From NCBI GenBank assembly GCA_022818135.1, contig JAFMSR010000014.1:36115837-36179836 (forward strand): a stretch of 64,000 nt of DNA, in the 5' to 3' direction. Both the position numbers and the translations under genes were made by a program. Below, piece after piece: positions 46,001-57,504 of this stretch. Source of the DNA: Saxidomus purpurata (taxonomy: Eukaryota > Mollusca > Bivalvia > Venerida > Veneridae). Positions within the stretch are counted from its first letter, which is position 1. The number at the start of each line of letters is the position of its first letter. The notes beneath the pieces were generated by a model that was not told where the DNA came from, did not search any database, and was given only the letters and a program-made list of their open reading frames with translations.

Positions 46001-49000
46001 TCAGCCTCAATGGCCTTTCTCCTCGTCTCTTCCTGTTGCTCATACTCTTCTCTTTCCTTCACGATGAAAAATATGTACTCATTTAATACTAATAAGACTT
46101 TTCATATATATGAGAGTCAAAAAATATCTGCCAAAAGCAATTCCCGTTACCCCTAAAACAAGCATTGTCCTTGACCAGACTGTGATGGAAAAAGTATACA
46201 GATGTCAACAGTTCAAAGCCTCTTTCAACATTATTTCATTTATATAGTCAGGCAGTTTACTTAACGATAGTTCCTGGAAACTACCAGCACTAGACTCTTC
46301 TAAACTAGAGCTATCACTAAATGTGATTAATACCCCCAAAAGACTGCTTTATAAACTGAGGAAGTTTGTAGTAACAGAATACCTTGCAAACAAACTAAAG
46401 AGAGATATTGTTCTTGGCAATAATTCTGTAATTTTTCAAGATAAAGTCATGGTTCTTGTACACTGCACTTTCTCTCAATGTACTTGACCATTGTATGAAG
46501 TCGTATTAAATTCCAACTAGTAGTTATCGAATTATGCTCCGGACAAGTAAAAGTAACAAAGGGCAATAACTCTGTAATGAGTAAAGATAGAGTTACTGTT
46601 CTTTTGCACTGCACTTCCTCTCATTGTGCTTGACTATTGTATGAAGTTGTATTGAATTCCAACCAGTAGTTTTCGAATAATGCTCCGGACAAGGAAAAGG
46701 AACAAAGGGCAATAACTCTGTAATTAGTCAAGATGGAGTTATGGTTCTTGTGCACTGCACTTCCTCTCATTGTGCTAGACCATTGTATGAAGTTGTATTG
46801 AATTCCAACTAGTAGTTTACAAATTATGCTCTGGACAAGGAAAAGTAACAAAGGGCAATAACTCTGTAATGAGTCAAGATGGAGTTATGGTTCTTGTGCA
46901 CTGCACTTCCTCTCATTGTGTTTGACCATTGTATGAAGTTGTATTGAATTCCAACCAGTAGTTTACGAATTATGCTCCGGACAAGGAAAAGTAACAAAGG
47001 GCAATAACTCTGTAATGAGTCAAGATAGAGTCTAGGTTCTTGTGCACTGCACTTTCTCTGGTTGTGCTTGATCATTGTATGAAATTGTATTAAATTCTAA
47101 CTAGTAGTTTTCAAGTTATGCTCCGGACAAGGAAAAGTAACATAGGGCAATAACTCAGTAAATACTCAAGATAGAGTTATGGTTCTTGTACACTGCACTT
47201 CCTCTGATTGTGCTTGATCATTGTATGAAATTGTATTGAATTCCAACTAGTACTTTTCAAGTTATGCTCCGGACAAGGAAAAGTAACAAAGGGCAATAAC
47301 TCTGTAATTAGTCAAGATGGAGTTATGGTTCTTGTGCACTGCACTTCCTCTCAATGTGTTTGACCATTGTATGAAGTAACATTGAATTCCAACTAGTAGT
47401 TTTCAAGTTATGCTCCGGACAAGGAAAATGCAACAGACCGCCCGACCGACCGACCGACCGACCAACCACCGGGTGACTCCTATATACCCCCCTAAACTTC
47501 GTTTTGGGGGTATAAAAACTACCAACTTCCTCAGAAAAGGAGTTTTGCTCGTAGCATACCTCTAAACACTGGACCCTCAGACAGTGAAAGGTTTACTGAC
47601 AGCTGTCTGGAATGTTGGCATCTACTTTTATCCGCGGAAATATAACCCTGTCACCAATGACAGGTAACAAGTCAATCACACCTACCCTCTGATCATTTAG
47701 ATGTTCAAGCTGTTCCTTCCTCTGCTCAATGGTTAGACGTCTCTGCAGGATACGTGTGTGCTCCTTCTTCGCTGTCAACTTGTAATTATTCATAATCTGA
47801 GACTTCATCTCTTCTTTCTGAGCCTGAAGCTGCACCATCAAGTTCTGTAGCAGAAATAAATAACAGTCAACACTAATTTTTACTTGTCAGTCATTCATTT
47901 TTTTTAATTCTCTGGTTTATTAAAAAACGGACAACACACAAGATAAATTTTTATACAACTCTTTGGTCTTATATTAAAGTTTTATAATATTGGGACTACA
48001 ACCACAAAGGACACAAAAATAGCTCTGCCAAAAAATTTGATAAACTTGTCAAAAATGATTTGTCAAACATTATCATGGAAGTTTGTCACCGCAGAACAAA
48101 ACAAGAGCTGTCTCATGACAGTACGCTCGACTATTCGAAAGCTTGTCGGTAAAATGGTTTTTTTTGTCTAAGAACAAGTGTAATGTGTAATTGTCTATAA
48201 AAATTAAGGTCAAAGATATGAAACTTGTTCAAAGACCTTCCTAAATTACATTACATGCAAAGCCTTACTCTTGATTCTGTAAGCCAACTGGGGTGAGAAG
48301 GGGGGGATAATTTCAAAGAAATATATGACCTTGTATATTTGATCATGCATAACTTTGTAACGTTTCAAACTTGTTATGTATAAAATTAAAAAAGCATGAC
48401 TGCATAATTATTCAATGACATTTCAAATTAAAGTAAGCCATTTCGAGTATTTCCATATAATAGTCTGGTAAAAACTGACAAAATTCTAAGTTAAAAAGGG
48501 GCATAATTATGTCAAAACTAAAAAACATTGGTGAAGATGTTGATAGTAAACATACATTTTAAGTTTCAAGTCCATATGTTTGATAGAATTCAAGATATAA
48601 GACTTTATAAAAATCTTTAACAAAAAATTCTAAGTTAAAAAGGGGCATAAATATAACAAAAATCGAAACAGAGTTATGGGGATTGTTTCCTCAGGTGAAG
48701 ATGTTGATGGTGGACACATACTTTGAGTTTCAAGTCATTACCTTTATAAGTATTCAAAATATTTGACTTTATAAAATCTTTTCCCAAAAATTCTAAGTTA
48801 AAAAGGGGCATAAATCCTTCAAAAATCAAAACAGAGTTATAGGGATTGTTTCCTCAGGTGTAGATGTTGATGGTAGACATATACTTTGAGTTTCAAGTCA
48901 ATACCTTTGATAGTATTCAAGATATTTGAATTTATAAAAAACTTTAACCAAAAATTCTAAGTTAAAAAGGGGCATAAATCTGTCAAAAAACAAAACAGAG

Positions 49001-52000
49001 TTATGGGGATTGTTTTCTCAGGTGTAGATGTTGATGGTAAACATATAGTTTGAGTTTCAAGTCAATACCTTTGATAGTATTCAAGATATTTGACTTTATA
49101 AAAAACTTTAACCAACGCAGACGCCGACGCCGGGGCGAGTGCAATAGCCTCCTTATTCTTCGAATAGTCGAGCTAATGAATCAACCCAAATCCACGTACA
49201 TTGGTTTCCCTTGGCTGCAAGGTTTTCACAGCTTGTTGAAGGGCAACAGCAAGGTGAGTCAGCTGCATTCTGATCACTTCACTTGGCATGCGCTGGATGT
49301 ACGGACCCTCAGGTACCTCCTCTTTCTGACTCACACCTAGGTCTGTTCCAAAACTCAGAGAATGTTCTCTATGGTCAATGCGTACCTGCAGGAATATTTA
49401 CAACATGAATTTTATAACTATACTATTAGTAACTTTCTGAGTTGTCTTTCATACTAATGCAAGCCATGCCTCCGTTTAATACAAGAGCTAATATTTCAGC
49501 TACAAAATCCGTTTCATTATATTCTCTTAAACATAGCAAGAAGAAATAACTTGTAAACTTTTAATTGTGCACATTTTAACTCTTATCCTGCTATACTTCT
49601 AAGATTATTTGTAAGGATGCTCAATCAAAATTTACTAAGTAGTAAACAATGCGAGATTTGCAAGGCTGATCATGATCTACAGAGGTTGTGTAGGCAGACT
49701 CCCTTGCCATCAGCATAGTGAAGGCTAAATAACATTCTCTACTAAATGCCAAAAGGTAGTGAAACTGTCCTCTGCATCTCTTTAAGTACAAACAGACAAG
49801 CATTTTCCCGGAAATGCAAAAGGCTGATGCCTGCATATATACATTTTTTAATCTTTCAAGTTGTTTACACTAACCTGTAGTTCTAACTGCCTTGCTGCAT
49901 TCACAATAAGTCTTTCCAGCCTAAAGGGTGTAGCGTATGGTACAAGTGCAGCAAATCTGGACATCTGTACAGTCTGGTATACCTGTGACACCTGGGGAAA
50001 ACAAACATTTACATCAGAATAAACCATAGATTATACATACAAGATAATAAACCTTCCACTTGCAATTGCCTAATCTTTTTGAAAGGAACTTTCAGAGACT
50101 ACATGCATCTGTGTCTATTAGGGTACTTTACAGAAGTATCATCTTTTTTTTCTTGCAGTTTAATGCCTGTCTCAACAGTATTACAGTATCTACAGCTGGG
50201 CAGCTCATCTAACCAATATTCCTGCGAGGGACCAGCACTATGTATCCGTGCTCCGTAAGAAACGGTGAACTTTCTAACATAGTCAGGTCAGTGGCAGGGC
50301 TCGAACACATGACCCTCAATCAGTGAGAGCCAGAAATATCACTACATACATCTATAACACTTATGTATTTCAAATGTACCAAACTACAAATCACACAAAT
50401 AACACTTAAGTCATATTTATCTGGTGATGAAACTTCAAAAATATTTCACCGACACCATTATCAATCATGGCAGTACCTGTTTCAATACACGTGTAACAAT
50501 AATGTCTTCCAGCGCTGGAACATACTGGGCTAGGTCATCATTCTGGGTAATAAAATCCATACATGGTTTCACATGCTCGTACAACTTCAACGGATTGAAA
50601 TCTACCTCCAGGATGTTAAACAAGTTCTTCAACTCTGGATACACATACTGTGGCACATTATGCTTGGCCTATAAAGAGAAAACATACAAATTGTACGAAT
50701 GGTTTACCCAAACAAGTATGTATTTAATTTAGTAGTACAAACAAGATAATTTCATTAGTTCAAAACAATTTTGCGAATACATTTAGGGTTTTTTAACTTT
50801 ACTCCAACTAAATTTGTGACATAAGTTTCAATCTTAGTTAAAGTTGCTTTCTGTAAAAGCTAGTTTTGATGTTTGGTTTTAAACTTTTTTTCCTTTGGTT
50901 TGTTTTTCTTTTTTTTTTTTTCATTTTTACATCATGTACATCTTTATCTGAAGAAGCCTGTGCAAAGACTCTAAAAATATTTCTGTAAACACAATCCTAT
51001 AGGGAACAAAACTACAAAAGAAAAATGCTTGTACATACAAGATCTGAGACAAGCCCCTGTCGTTTGGGTGGACTCTGCAGCATGAGCAGGGAAGCCAGTC
51101 TTCTCTGTTTCTCAATAGCATCTTCTCCTAACTCTAACAATGTATCTATAGCATTTCTTGCAGCAGGGATCGGAATAGCAAGTGTAGCACACAGAACCCG
51201 CGATGCCATTCTAAAATACAAGATGTTTTTTGGTAAAATAAAATGATAAATCTTTCCTCAGACAGGACTGTCCAATGAGTTTCTACCGGACTACATTAAG
51301 GCTCTTACATTAATAATTCACTGTTATTGTTTATCATTACTAGCAATATCATACATGCAAAACTTCAAAGCTAACTCTTTCTCACTCAAAACACATGTTT
51401 ACACATTTATAAATAACTTCACTTGCTCATGGCACAGTACATAGAACATAAGAGAAAGTTTAATCTTTTGAACTTCTAAAGAGTATCTCACAGTAAATTC
51501 TGGTATATTGATTATTCCTGAAATTAAAGTGTACAACATCTTACTTTTGAATATCTTCTTGAGACAGATTTTTCCTCTGATCTCTAGAGAGGTGGTACAA
51601 TCTGGTCAGAGTTGATGCATGGAACAGAGGGTTCCCAGACTTCCAAAACACCAGACCCAGCTTTGTGTAGTAGTTTGCCATCAGAGAGGGTCGTGGGTTC
51701 TTCTTGGACAGACAAATCAAACCATGGATATCTTCAACAGCTTTAAAAGCTTCCTGTAATACAAGCCGAACAGTACCAAACTGTTACATTGCAATTCATT
51801 TTAACATAATTCAAGTGTTTTACAGCTGCTAATAAAAGTGTTTGGTGACATAATTGCCAGGTGAGTGAAAATACTATATGGTCTATCTTTGTAACTTTCA
51901 GTCTGTCAGTGACTAAAAGCATAACGTTTGGATTACCTTTCATAGAACTATCTTTACTCAGACTCCAAGCTCTGATATACAAGTCAAACTTAATTTACAC

Positions 52001-55000
52001 AGATTCATTTAAGCTCTATGATGAATTAAGTCAGAAACAAAGCAAATCCCTCTGCAGTCTCCACAGGTAAACTAGTTTAAAAGGTAATTCGGACTCCAGT
52101 GGGACGTTTTGCAACTCGCAACTTGAGATCTTTCATCTTCAAAATTCCTTAGCTTTTTAGAGTTATCTCTGGACATGAAGTCTTACAGGTGAATAGAACA
52201 AAGGACAAAAGGTTTGACTGCAGATATGCCAACCTTTAAACAGCATAGAATTCTGCTTACAACACACTACACTGGTGTGTAAGACATCACTATACTCAGC
52301 CATTTTACAGCTGACACTCATCTCGGATAATATTATTCCAAGTAAGTAGCAATGGTTTACTAGTACTAATGTATTACCTGCCAGAGTTCCATCTGTATAG
52401 CACTGTCCAGCTGGGCCAGTCTGGTCTCTAGATGCATCGCCTGAGAGTCTGGGTTGTTCAGGTTGATGGCAGTCTGCTGATGCTGGTGCTTGTGTACATG
52501 ACCCAGATGAGTTCTCAGCTGTAATATACAGTAACAAGTTGAGTAAGACAATTCATTAACATGAACTTCCGCCAACTTAAATGCAGCCTTTAAGAACTCA
52601 ATCAAATCAAATAAAACTTCTTATAGTAATATAGAATATATGTTCATTTGAATAAGCCGAGCCAAACTTTCATGTAACAGGCTATTTTTGTCAGAACTGT
52701 AGATATATTCAGTTATTAACGCAATTTTGAGAGCTGTCAGTTTGTACCTTTGGAATATTTAGGACACCATACAAACCTAAATAAATGTATGTTAGTTAAG
52801 AAGCAATGAGGTAAAGAGATCTCTTGATACTTACGTTATCACATAACTTTCTGAACTCTGTCTTTCTAGCATACTTCAAACAGAATTTGAAAGCTGCAAG
52901 ATAAAGTTAAAGAGTGAGATTTCCTGTATCAAAATAGAAGAAAGGTCTAAAATTGTACTATATACTATCTTATTCATTGACTTTTATCACCCTGTACAAG
53001 TACGTAACTAATAATTGTGTAAAATGTATACATATTTTTGGGGGAAACGTCGACCATATATATATTAAAACCACGATTCTTTGTCAGCAAGATATTGTGT
53101 GCAGCGAAAGACAAATACACACTATTGCCCCCATTCAATTCCATACATATTGTTATGAACCGTGATTTATCATTTTAATTTTCATTATGCTGAAAATGTT
53201 GGTCTCCATTTCTTTTCACAAAATTTTATTCCAACAAGACGTATTTGCTATGTAATGAATGCAAGATCAGAGTATGTAACATTATTTAAACCATGTGTAT
53301 TAAAACAAGAGGGCCAAGATGGCCCTATATCGCTCACCTTGGTACAAGTCCACTTGCCTGGTGGAAGATCACTAGATAATGTTATATACCAAATAAGTTT
53401 TCCTATATACGCCTTTGTAAAACAAATGATCCCCCCCCGGCAAGGTCAATTTTGACCCCAGGGGCATAATTTGAACAAACTTTAAAGAGGTCTACTAGGC
53501 AATGCTACATGCCAAATATCTAAGCTCTAGGCCTTGTGGTTTCAGAGAAGAAGATTTTTAAAGTTTTTACTATATATTCCTATGCAAAACTAAGTGACCC
53601 CCAGGTGGGGTCGGGATAAATTTTGACCCGGGGTCATAATTTGAACAATATTGGTAGAGGTCCACTAGCCAATGCTACATGCCAAATATCTAAGCTCTTG
53701 GCCATGTGGTTTCAGAGAAGAAGATTTTTAAAGTTTTTACTATATAAGCCTATGTAAAACTAAGTGACCCCCGGTGCGGGGTCAATTTTGACCCGAGGCT
53801 CATAATTTGAACAATCTTGGTAGAGGTCCACTAGCCAATGCTACATGCCAAATATCTAAGCTCTAGGCCTTGTGGTTTCAGAGAAGAAGATTTTTAAAGT
53901 TTTTCCTATATATTCCTATGCAAAACTAAGTGACCCCCGGGGCGGGGTCAATTTTGACCCGGGGCTCATAATTTGAACAGTCTTGGTAGAGGTCCACTAG
54001 CCAATGCTACATGCCAAATATCTAAGCTGTAGGCCTTGTGGTTTCAGAGAAGATTTTTTAAGTTTTTCCTATATATTCCTATGCAAAACTAAGTGAACCC
54101 CGGTGCGGGGTCAATTTTGACCCGGGGCTCATAATTTGAACAATCTTGGTAGAGGTCTACTAGACAATGCTACATGCCAAATATCTTAGCTCTAGGCCTT
54201 GTGGTTTCAGAGAAGAAGATTTTTAAAGTTTTCCCTATATATTCCTATGCAAAAACTGAGGGCCCACCCGCGCGGGGTCAATTTTGACCCGGGGGTCATA
54301 ATTTGAACAATCTTGGTAGAGGTCCACTAGACAATGCTACATGCCAAATATCTAAGCTCTAGGCCTTGTGGTTTCAGAGAAGAAGATTTTTAAAGTTTTT
54401 CCTATTTTTTTGCCATAGCAACCAGAGTTCTGCATGGAATGGAATTCTTTGAACAATTTTGGTAGAGCTTCATGCAAGGAACATTCCTGCATAGTTTTAT
54501 CAACATTGGCCAAGAGGTTTCAGAGATGTCATTTGAATCAAAATGTTGAAGGACGACGGACAATCATCGATCAGAAAAGCTCACCCTGGCGTAGCCAGGT
54601 GAGCTAAAAACAACATGAAGAGTAAGACTGCAAATTAAATTTTGCTGAGTGGACTACAAACAAAAATTAGATCACTTTGAATACTTCCAAACTGCGAATG
54701 GGTTTACCTTGCTGTGCAATGTCCTGGTACAGCTTTTCAACCTTGGAATTGTTACGCAACAAGTCTAGGCACTGTCTGTATGACTCCCACAAGAACTTGA
54801 CCCAAGGTGTCAAGATGGCTCGATCAGTACGATCCTGTGTGTCCTCACCACTCACAGCTTTCAACAGCAAGCTACAAACACAGATTAATTAATCTATTAT
54901 TAATAATCATTAATTACATTTGTCAGCTGAAGAGAACTTGTTTCATATAAATTAAGTTTTAAAACTTTAACCTGGTTTTACGTTTTCAAATATTGAATAA

Positions 55001-56778
55001 CCTTACAAACAGAAGACAATCAAGTACTCTAGTTAAGCTCGAAAGGACAGCCAAATACTCTAGCAAAGCTGGTTAAATACCATACACACTGAATCAAACA
55101 AGCTACAGGACTACTATACATGGCCTTGGCAATAAATCTGGTGCATTCCAGTAACATACAAGATATTTGGCAAATTGACTTCAAGTAACACATGCCGCAG
55201 AAGTGGTGCTTTGACACCATTGTACAATATTTCTATGTTCTCCTCATCATTTAATGTATCTACACAGCTAACAAGCAGACCTCACCTTTCTGGAGTATCT
55301 GGCATTTCCAGATCATCTACATCAATGACAACTTGATGAGATTCTTGTCTCGCCTCTTCAGTTTTATGTTCAGCCAAACCAATATATTTCCTCACTACAT
55401 CTTCCAATGATTTGATGTTCACCTAAGAATTCAACATACATATTATTTTTAATAACAGTTATAGCTGAATTAAAATGTTCAATGCTTTTCTTGCTTTTTC
55501 AATGAGCCCAAATTCTACTAAAACAAATCAAAGATTTTATTACCAGAACCGCTGAGCCATCGAGACATTAAGCATGCAGTCATGTATAGTTGCATACTGT
55601 TGCAAGAGACATTATTATAAATCAAGATACAACTATTCAAATTGATAGTAAGCTACTTGTGGAAATTTAACTACTTGTGGAAATTTACCAATCTGTATAA
55701 GACATTGTCACTATGCTGACAGTAAGTTTTCATGGATGACTTACAAGTTTCTGTTTATGAATAATTTTTTAATAAAGCTGCACAATAAGCACTTTTGACA
55801 TCCATGGATGGTAGAACACTTGTGTGCCAGTATAACTTACCTGTTGGCAGATGTTCTTGTACTGGTACAGACCCTCTTTTGCAATGTGACTTTTGCGGAG
55901 TTCCACACACAGTTCCAGATACTTCTCCATGATAGGCTCGTGTATTTTCTGCCATGTTCGATGCTTTTTGCTCTTGATGACGTCATACAAAGCATCCAGA
56001 GCTCTCTGCTTCTTCCCAACATCAATAAACTCTGCAAGAAGCAATCGTCCAATCAGAGTGTCCATCGAAATCAAATTGCGCTCAGAATTTGCAATAATGG
56101 AGAAGATTTACAAAAATTTTCCTATATAAGTCTGTGTAATTAATCACCCACCGGGACAAATAATTACCTACTGGGTGTGGCTGTATTTTGCCCCATGGGC
56201 CATATTTAATAATCTTGGAAGAAGACAACTAGGAGGTGCTACATATTAATCCAATGTCTATGCCTTAGACTAAGGCTTTGGACAAAAACATTTCTTTAGT
56301 TCCTTATTTACTTCTTTTTTAAACAAATACATTCAACCAGTATCAGTCCCATTTGCACAGTGAAAAGTTTTGTTGGTCACTCACTGCAGACTGGTATTTA
56401 GACTACATTTAAACAAATGTCGGCTAGGTACCATTAAATGATTAACAAACAAAAGCTTGTGCGAACTCTTGAGCCGACAGTTGTTGGCATATGGCAGACT
56501 CACTGGGGGATGAAACCAGAGATAACCTGTCCAATCTGGTGACCAACTGTGATCAGCATGTTGGTAAGCTAGATTGCAAACAACTGTCCTTACAAATAGA
56601 CCGCTGTAAGTAATTGAAACAAGAATTCTTACAATAACTGTGTTGGCAATAATTTTCGTGACTTTATGTTAGACTGCTTTATTCATTTTCTATCTTGGGC
56701 AGAACAACTGTCGAACAGGTTTATTTTACCGTTTGCCCGTTTAAGGGCATTCTCCGGCCGTTGAAAGTATGTAGGCAT
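34008..56778 (-). CDS. EIF3A: Eukaryotic translation initiation factor 3 subunit A, complete, 23 exons
   Basis: Largest core subunit of eIF3; it scaffolds the complex on the 40S ribosome during translation initiation. Exons in gene order: 56778-56730, 56031-55841, 55422-55286, 54871-54708, 52893-52835, 52518-52378, 51753-51545, 51210-51039, 50668-50477, 49991-49875, 49385-49200, 47844-47686, 46056-45847, 44221-44117, 43648-43535, 42568-42446, 38990-38837, 38160-37980, 37446-37270, 35749-35217, 35038-34838, 34486-34439, 34039-34008. They sum to 3654 nt (1217 residues plus TAG) with all phases joining. The N-terminus [16 protein letters not shown], then [20 protein letters not shown], is diagnostic. 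The helical/PCI part ends near residue 490; a charged coiled coil runs from about 540 to 887; an Arg/Asp-rich repeat region covers about 890-1207; the end DDGWTTVTR matches the conserved family C-terminus. Vertebrate proteins are about 1380 residues, so the repeat region is shorter here. The least certain junctions are the exon 19 donor (GTTTGT, 37269) and exon 13 acceptor (46057), both fixed by frame. Confidence 0.97.
36160..36290. repeat. SINE-like fragment with degenerate B-box
   Basis: GTAAGAAACTGCTAACTTTC, then GCAGGGCTCAAACCCACG and GGCCCTCAA, closely parallels 50195-50325. The reverse strand reads GGGTTTGAGCCCTGC, like a tRNA B-box. Confidence 0.45.
36327..37140 (+). mobile_element. 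Repeat family E, split by a hAT MITE, in EIF3A intron 19
   Basis: 5' part: ACTATCACTGTAGGTGATAA and a C run, then GAAGTATCATTAAATTTTG and GACCAGGGGTTTTGGAGA. 3' part: (GACG) microsatellite at about 37057-37083, then GTACCCCCCCC paired with GGGGGTGTATAAAA as the terminal hairpin. The MITE at 36603-36944 lies between them. Confidence 0.75.
36603..36944. mobile_element. hAT-type MITE in EIF3A intron 19
   Basis: Ends TAGGGATGGGTATTACC and, reversed, TAGGGATGAGAGACGCG. Flanks are CACATAAA (36595-36602) and CACATAAG (36945-36952), a 7/8 match fitting an 8-bp duplication. 342 bp, non-coding. It lies inside a family E repeat copy and splits it. Confidence 0.75.
38189..38697 (+). mobile_element. Repeat family B in EIF3A intron 17
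   Basis: Starts with CAAAAGCTGTACCTTGTAAG and GAATGCCCCCAT, has about two diverged core units (GTGACCTTGACCTT, TGTGCTAAACATTTGTGCC) and ends CATATGCCCACCTTTGGGGGCATAA, a terminal hairpin complementary to the 5' GAATGCCCCC. It fills most of the intron between exons 18 and 17. Confidence 0.8.
39443..39512 (+). repeat. tRNA-like SINE head
   Basis: TAGCTCAATAGGTTAGTA resembles an A-box and GGTTCGAATCC (39496-39506) a perfect B-box. The T-stem has mismatches and no clean acceptor stem forms, so this is a tRNA-derived SINE or pseudogene. A T-rich tail follows. Confidence 0.5.
39769..40895 (+). mobile_element. Repeat family A, near full-length copy in EIF3A intron 16
   Basis: Starts ACAAGAGGGCCAAGATGGCC, TATATCGCTCACCTTGG; about five core units; then GAACTCTGG-type 3' module (TTCTGCATGGAATGGAATTC) and a GACGGACGACGGACGGACG microsatellite ending in ATCGATCAGAAAA. 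The final hairpin is replaced by a tRNA-like sequence at 40900. Confidence 0.9.
40900..40985 (-). repeat. tRNA-like SINE head joined to family A
   Basis: On the minus strand TTGGCTTAGTGGTAACGG (A-box-like) is followed by GGTTCGAATCCCAG (B-box, 40919-40929). The B-box side abuts the 3' end of the family A copy exactly where its hairpin should be. It does not fold into a clean tRNA. Confidence 0.5.
41032..41956 (+). mobile_element. Repeat family C in EIF3A intron 16
   Basis: Starts ACAAGAGCTGTCACATGACAGC (hairpin) and GCTCGACTATTCGAAAG; core units contain AAAAAGGGGCATAAATCTG and TCCTCAGGTGTAGATGTTG; ends ATTCTTCGAATAGTCGAGCT, the exact complement of the 5' subterminal repeat. The expected GACGCC microsatellite is a G-rich run at about 41885-41920. 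Confidence 0.85.
42265..42340 (-). repeat. tRNA-like SINE head
   Basis: The minus strand reads GCGCTAGTGGTAGCACG and later GGGTTCGATCCC (42276-42287), good A- and B-box matches in tRNA-like spacing. The ends (CACTAGTG) are self-complementary, not a normal acceptor stem. Confidence 0.5.
42790..42865 (-). repeat. tRNA-like SINE head
   Basis: The minus strand reads GGTGGTGTAGAGGTTAAGG (A-box-like) and GCGAGTTTGAGCCCC (B-box-like). Third tRNA-like segment within 2 kb of the same intron region, each of different sequence. A TCGAGTCACTCTCAAG fragment lies just before it. Confidence 0.45.
44603..45020 (+). mobile_element. Repeat family E in EIF3A intron 13
   Basis: Starts AACTATCACTGAAGGTGATG (hairpin) and AATACCCCCTGAAC, contains two GAAGTATNATTAAATTCTGA units (about 44737 and 44877), a short GACGGACAGAC segment and the end GTATACCCCC ... 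GGGGGTATAATAAC. Confidence 0.8.
46309..47516 (+). mobile_element. Repeat family D, seven 146-bp units, in EIF3A intron 12
   Basis: 5' end ACTAGAGCTATCACTAAATG, then ATACCCCCAAAA. GCTCCGGACAAG recurs at about 46536, 46681, 46828, 46974, 47118, 47264 and 47412 (spacing 144-148 bp). Then a GACCGACCGACCGACC microsatellite and the terminal hairpin of TATACCCCCC and TTTTGGGGGTATAAAA, whose arm complements the 5' ATACCCCCAAAA. Confidence 0.9.
48103..49177 (+). mobile_element. Repeat family C filling EIF3A intron 11
   Basis: Starts ACAAGAGCTGTCTCATGACAG, GCTCGACTATTCGAAAGC; several GGGGCATAAAT core units; a GACGCCGACGCC microsatellite at about 49120; end TTCTTCGAATAGTCGAGCTAA. Its end is only about 20 bases from the 5' splice site of exon 11 (donor at 49199). 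Confidence 0.88.
49200..51753 (-). other. EIF3A: EIF3A PCI-domain exons 7-11
   Basis: Exons 7-11 encode about residues 248-539, which in eIF3a families hold the PCI (proteasome-COP9-eIF3) winged-helix module used for binding the eIF3c partner. Recognisable stretches are [32 protein letters not shown] and [18 protein letters not shown]. Exon 11 encodes SFGTDL and the [10 protein letters not shown] helix before the coiled coil. Confidence 0.8.
50195..50325. repeat. SINE-like fragment in EIF3A intron 9
   Basis: GTAAGAAACGGTGAACTTTC and GGCAGGGCTCGAACACATG, ACCCTCAATCAGTGAGAG. The reverse strand has GTTCGAGCCCTG, a B-box-like motif. Parallel to 36160-36290. Confidence 0.5.
53304..54607 (+). mobile_element. 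Repeat family A, best full-length copy, in EIF3A intron 4
   Basis: 5' hairpin GGGCCAAGATGGCCC, subterminal ATCGCTCACCTTGG, about six core units (TAGAGGTCCACTAGCCAATG, CTAGGCCTTGTGGTTTC), the TTCTGCATGGAATGGAATTC module, a short GACGACGGAC segment, and the 26-bp terminal hairpin 54579-54604 followed by TAAAA. No target-site duplication is evident. Confidence 0.92.
56098..56270 (+). mobile_element. Repeat family A remnant in EIF3A intron 1
   Basis: GAAGATTTACAAAAATTTTC, CTATATAAGTCTGTGTAA and AATCTTGGAAGAAGACAACT are decayed core-unit blocks, starting about 65 bases upstream of the exon 2 acceptor. Confidence 0.55.
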
Positions 56779-56990
56779 TATGCTCTATTGGGCTACCATG
56801 CCATTCAATTGACAAATGTTGTATATTTTATCAAATACCGGCGAGGTATTTGACAGAGTGCTGTTAATGGCGGTAGCCTCTTGGCACGTGGGTTGTGACG
56901 TCACGCATTCAAATTGCGATCGGAAAATAAGCACATTATGAAGAACAGTACATTCAAAGGTTACAAACTGCTACTTCTTGACATCAGTAA
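56779..56990 (-). promoter_or_regulatory. EIF3A proximal promoter
   Basis: Upstream of the EIF3A start codon, which has A at -3. It holds a perfect palindromic CRE, TGACGTCA, at 56896-56903 and a CACGTG E-box at 56885-56890, six bases apart, about 107-125 bases upstream of the ATG. The stretch is richer in CpG than its surroundings. No TATA box is obvious. The sites are seen directly; their use is inferred. Confidence 0.55.
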
Positions 56991-57504
56991 GATATACAGT
57001 GACACGGACGTATATATGCATAAAGGTCCATGATAGTGATACTATGCATAGTTAAAGAAGAGGTGAAAGATAATAGAATAAAATAAGGCATTGTTACAAA
57101 CATTTGGCTCTGAGCTAGTATGTTACCGCACGGACCTACATGTCTAGGGGGTGGTGGTGTAGATGCCTGTCGGAGGTTGCTGGTTTTGGCCCCTCTGTAG
57201 ATTGATGAGAATTTTATCAAGGTCCGTCCCAAAGAGCATGTATGTTAGCTTAATATTGGGATGAGACCCCGGCATGTCTCCCGTCATGCCTAAAAAACAG
57301 AATTTTGAAGCCAAAAAATTGGAGAAATTTATCTGACTGCAATTTCCAGCCAGTATAGCCAAAGGTTGAATTTGATTGGTGGCCCCTCTGTAGCATGACC
57401 GTACCTTCTTATATACACAAGTAATGGTTTTTCCAGGAAGTGGCATAGAGATTGACTCGATAAGCTACAAGCTTTCTTCACAATAGAGCTAAAATAAATT
57501 AGTA

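Larger units (their letters stand above)
37980..47844 (-). other. EIF3A: EIF3A coiled-coil exons 12-18
   Basis: Exons 12-18 encode about residues 540-887, an almost uninterrupted Glu/Lys/Arg/Gln-rich helix (for example [48 protein letters not shown]). In the family this is the spectrin-like part that contacts eIF3b and eIF3i/g. The seven exons are spread over almost 10 kb; introns 12, 13, 16 and 17 carry repeat elements. Confidence 0.8.

Noticed and set aside
46621..47075. Repeated frame with [13 protein letters not shown] text
   Set aside because: It is a translation of the 146-bp tandem repeat inside an EIF3A intron.
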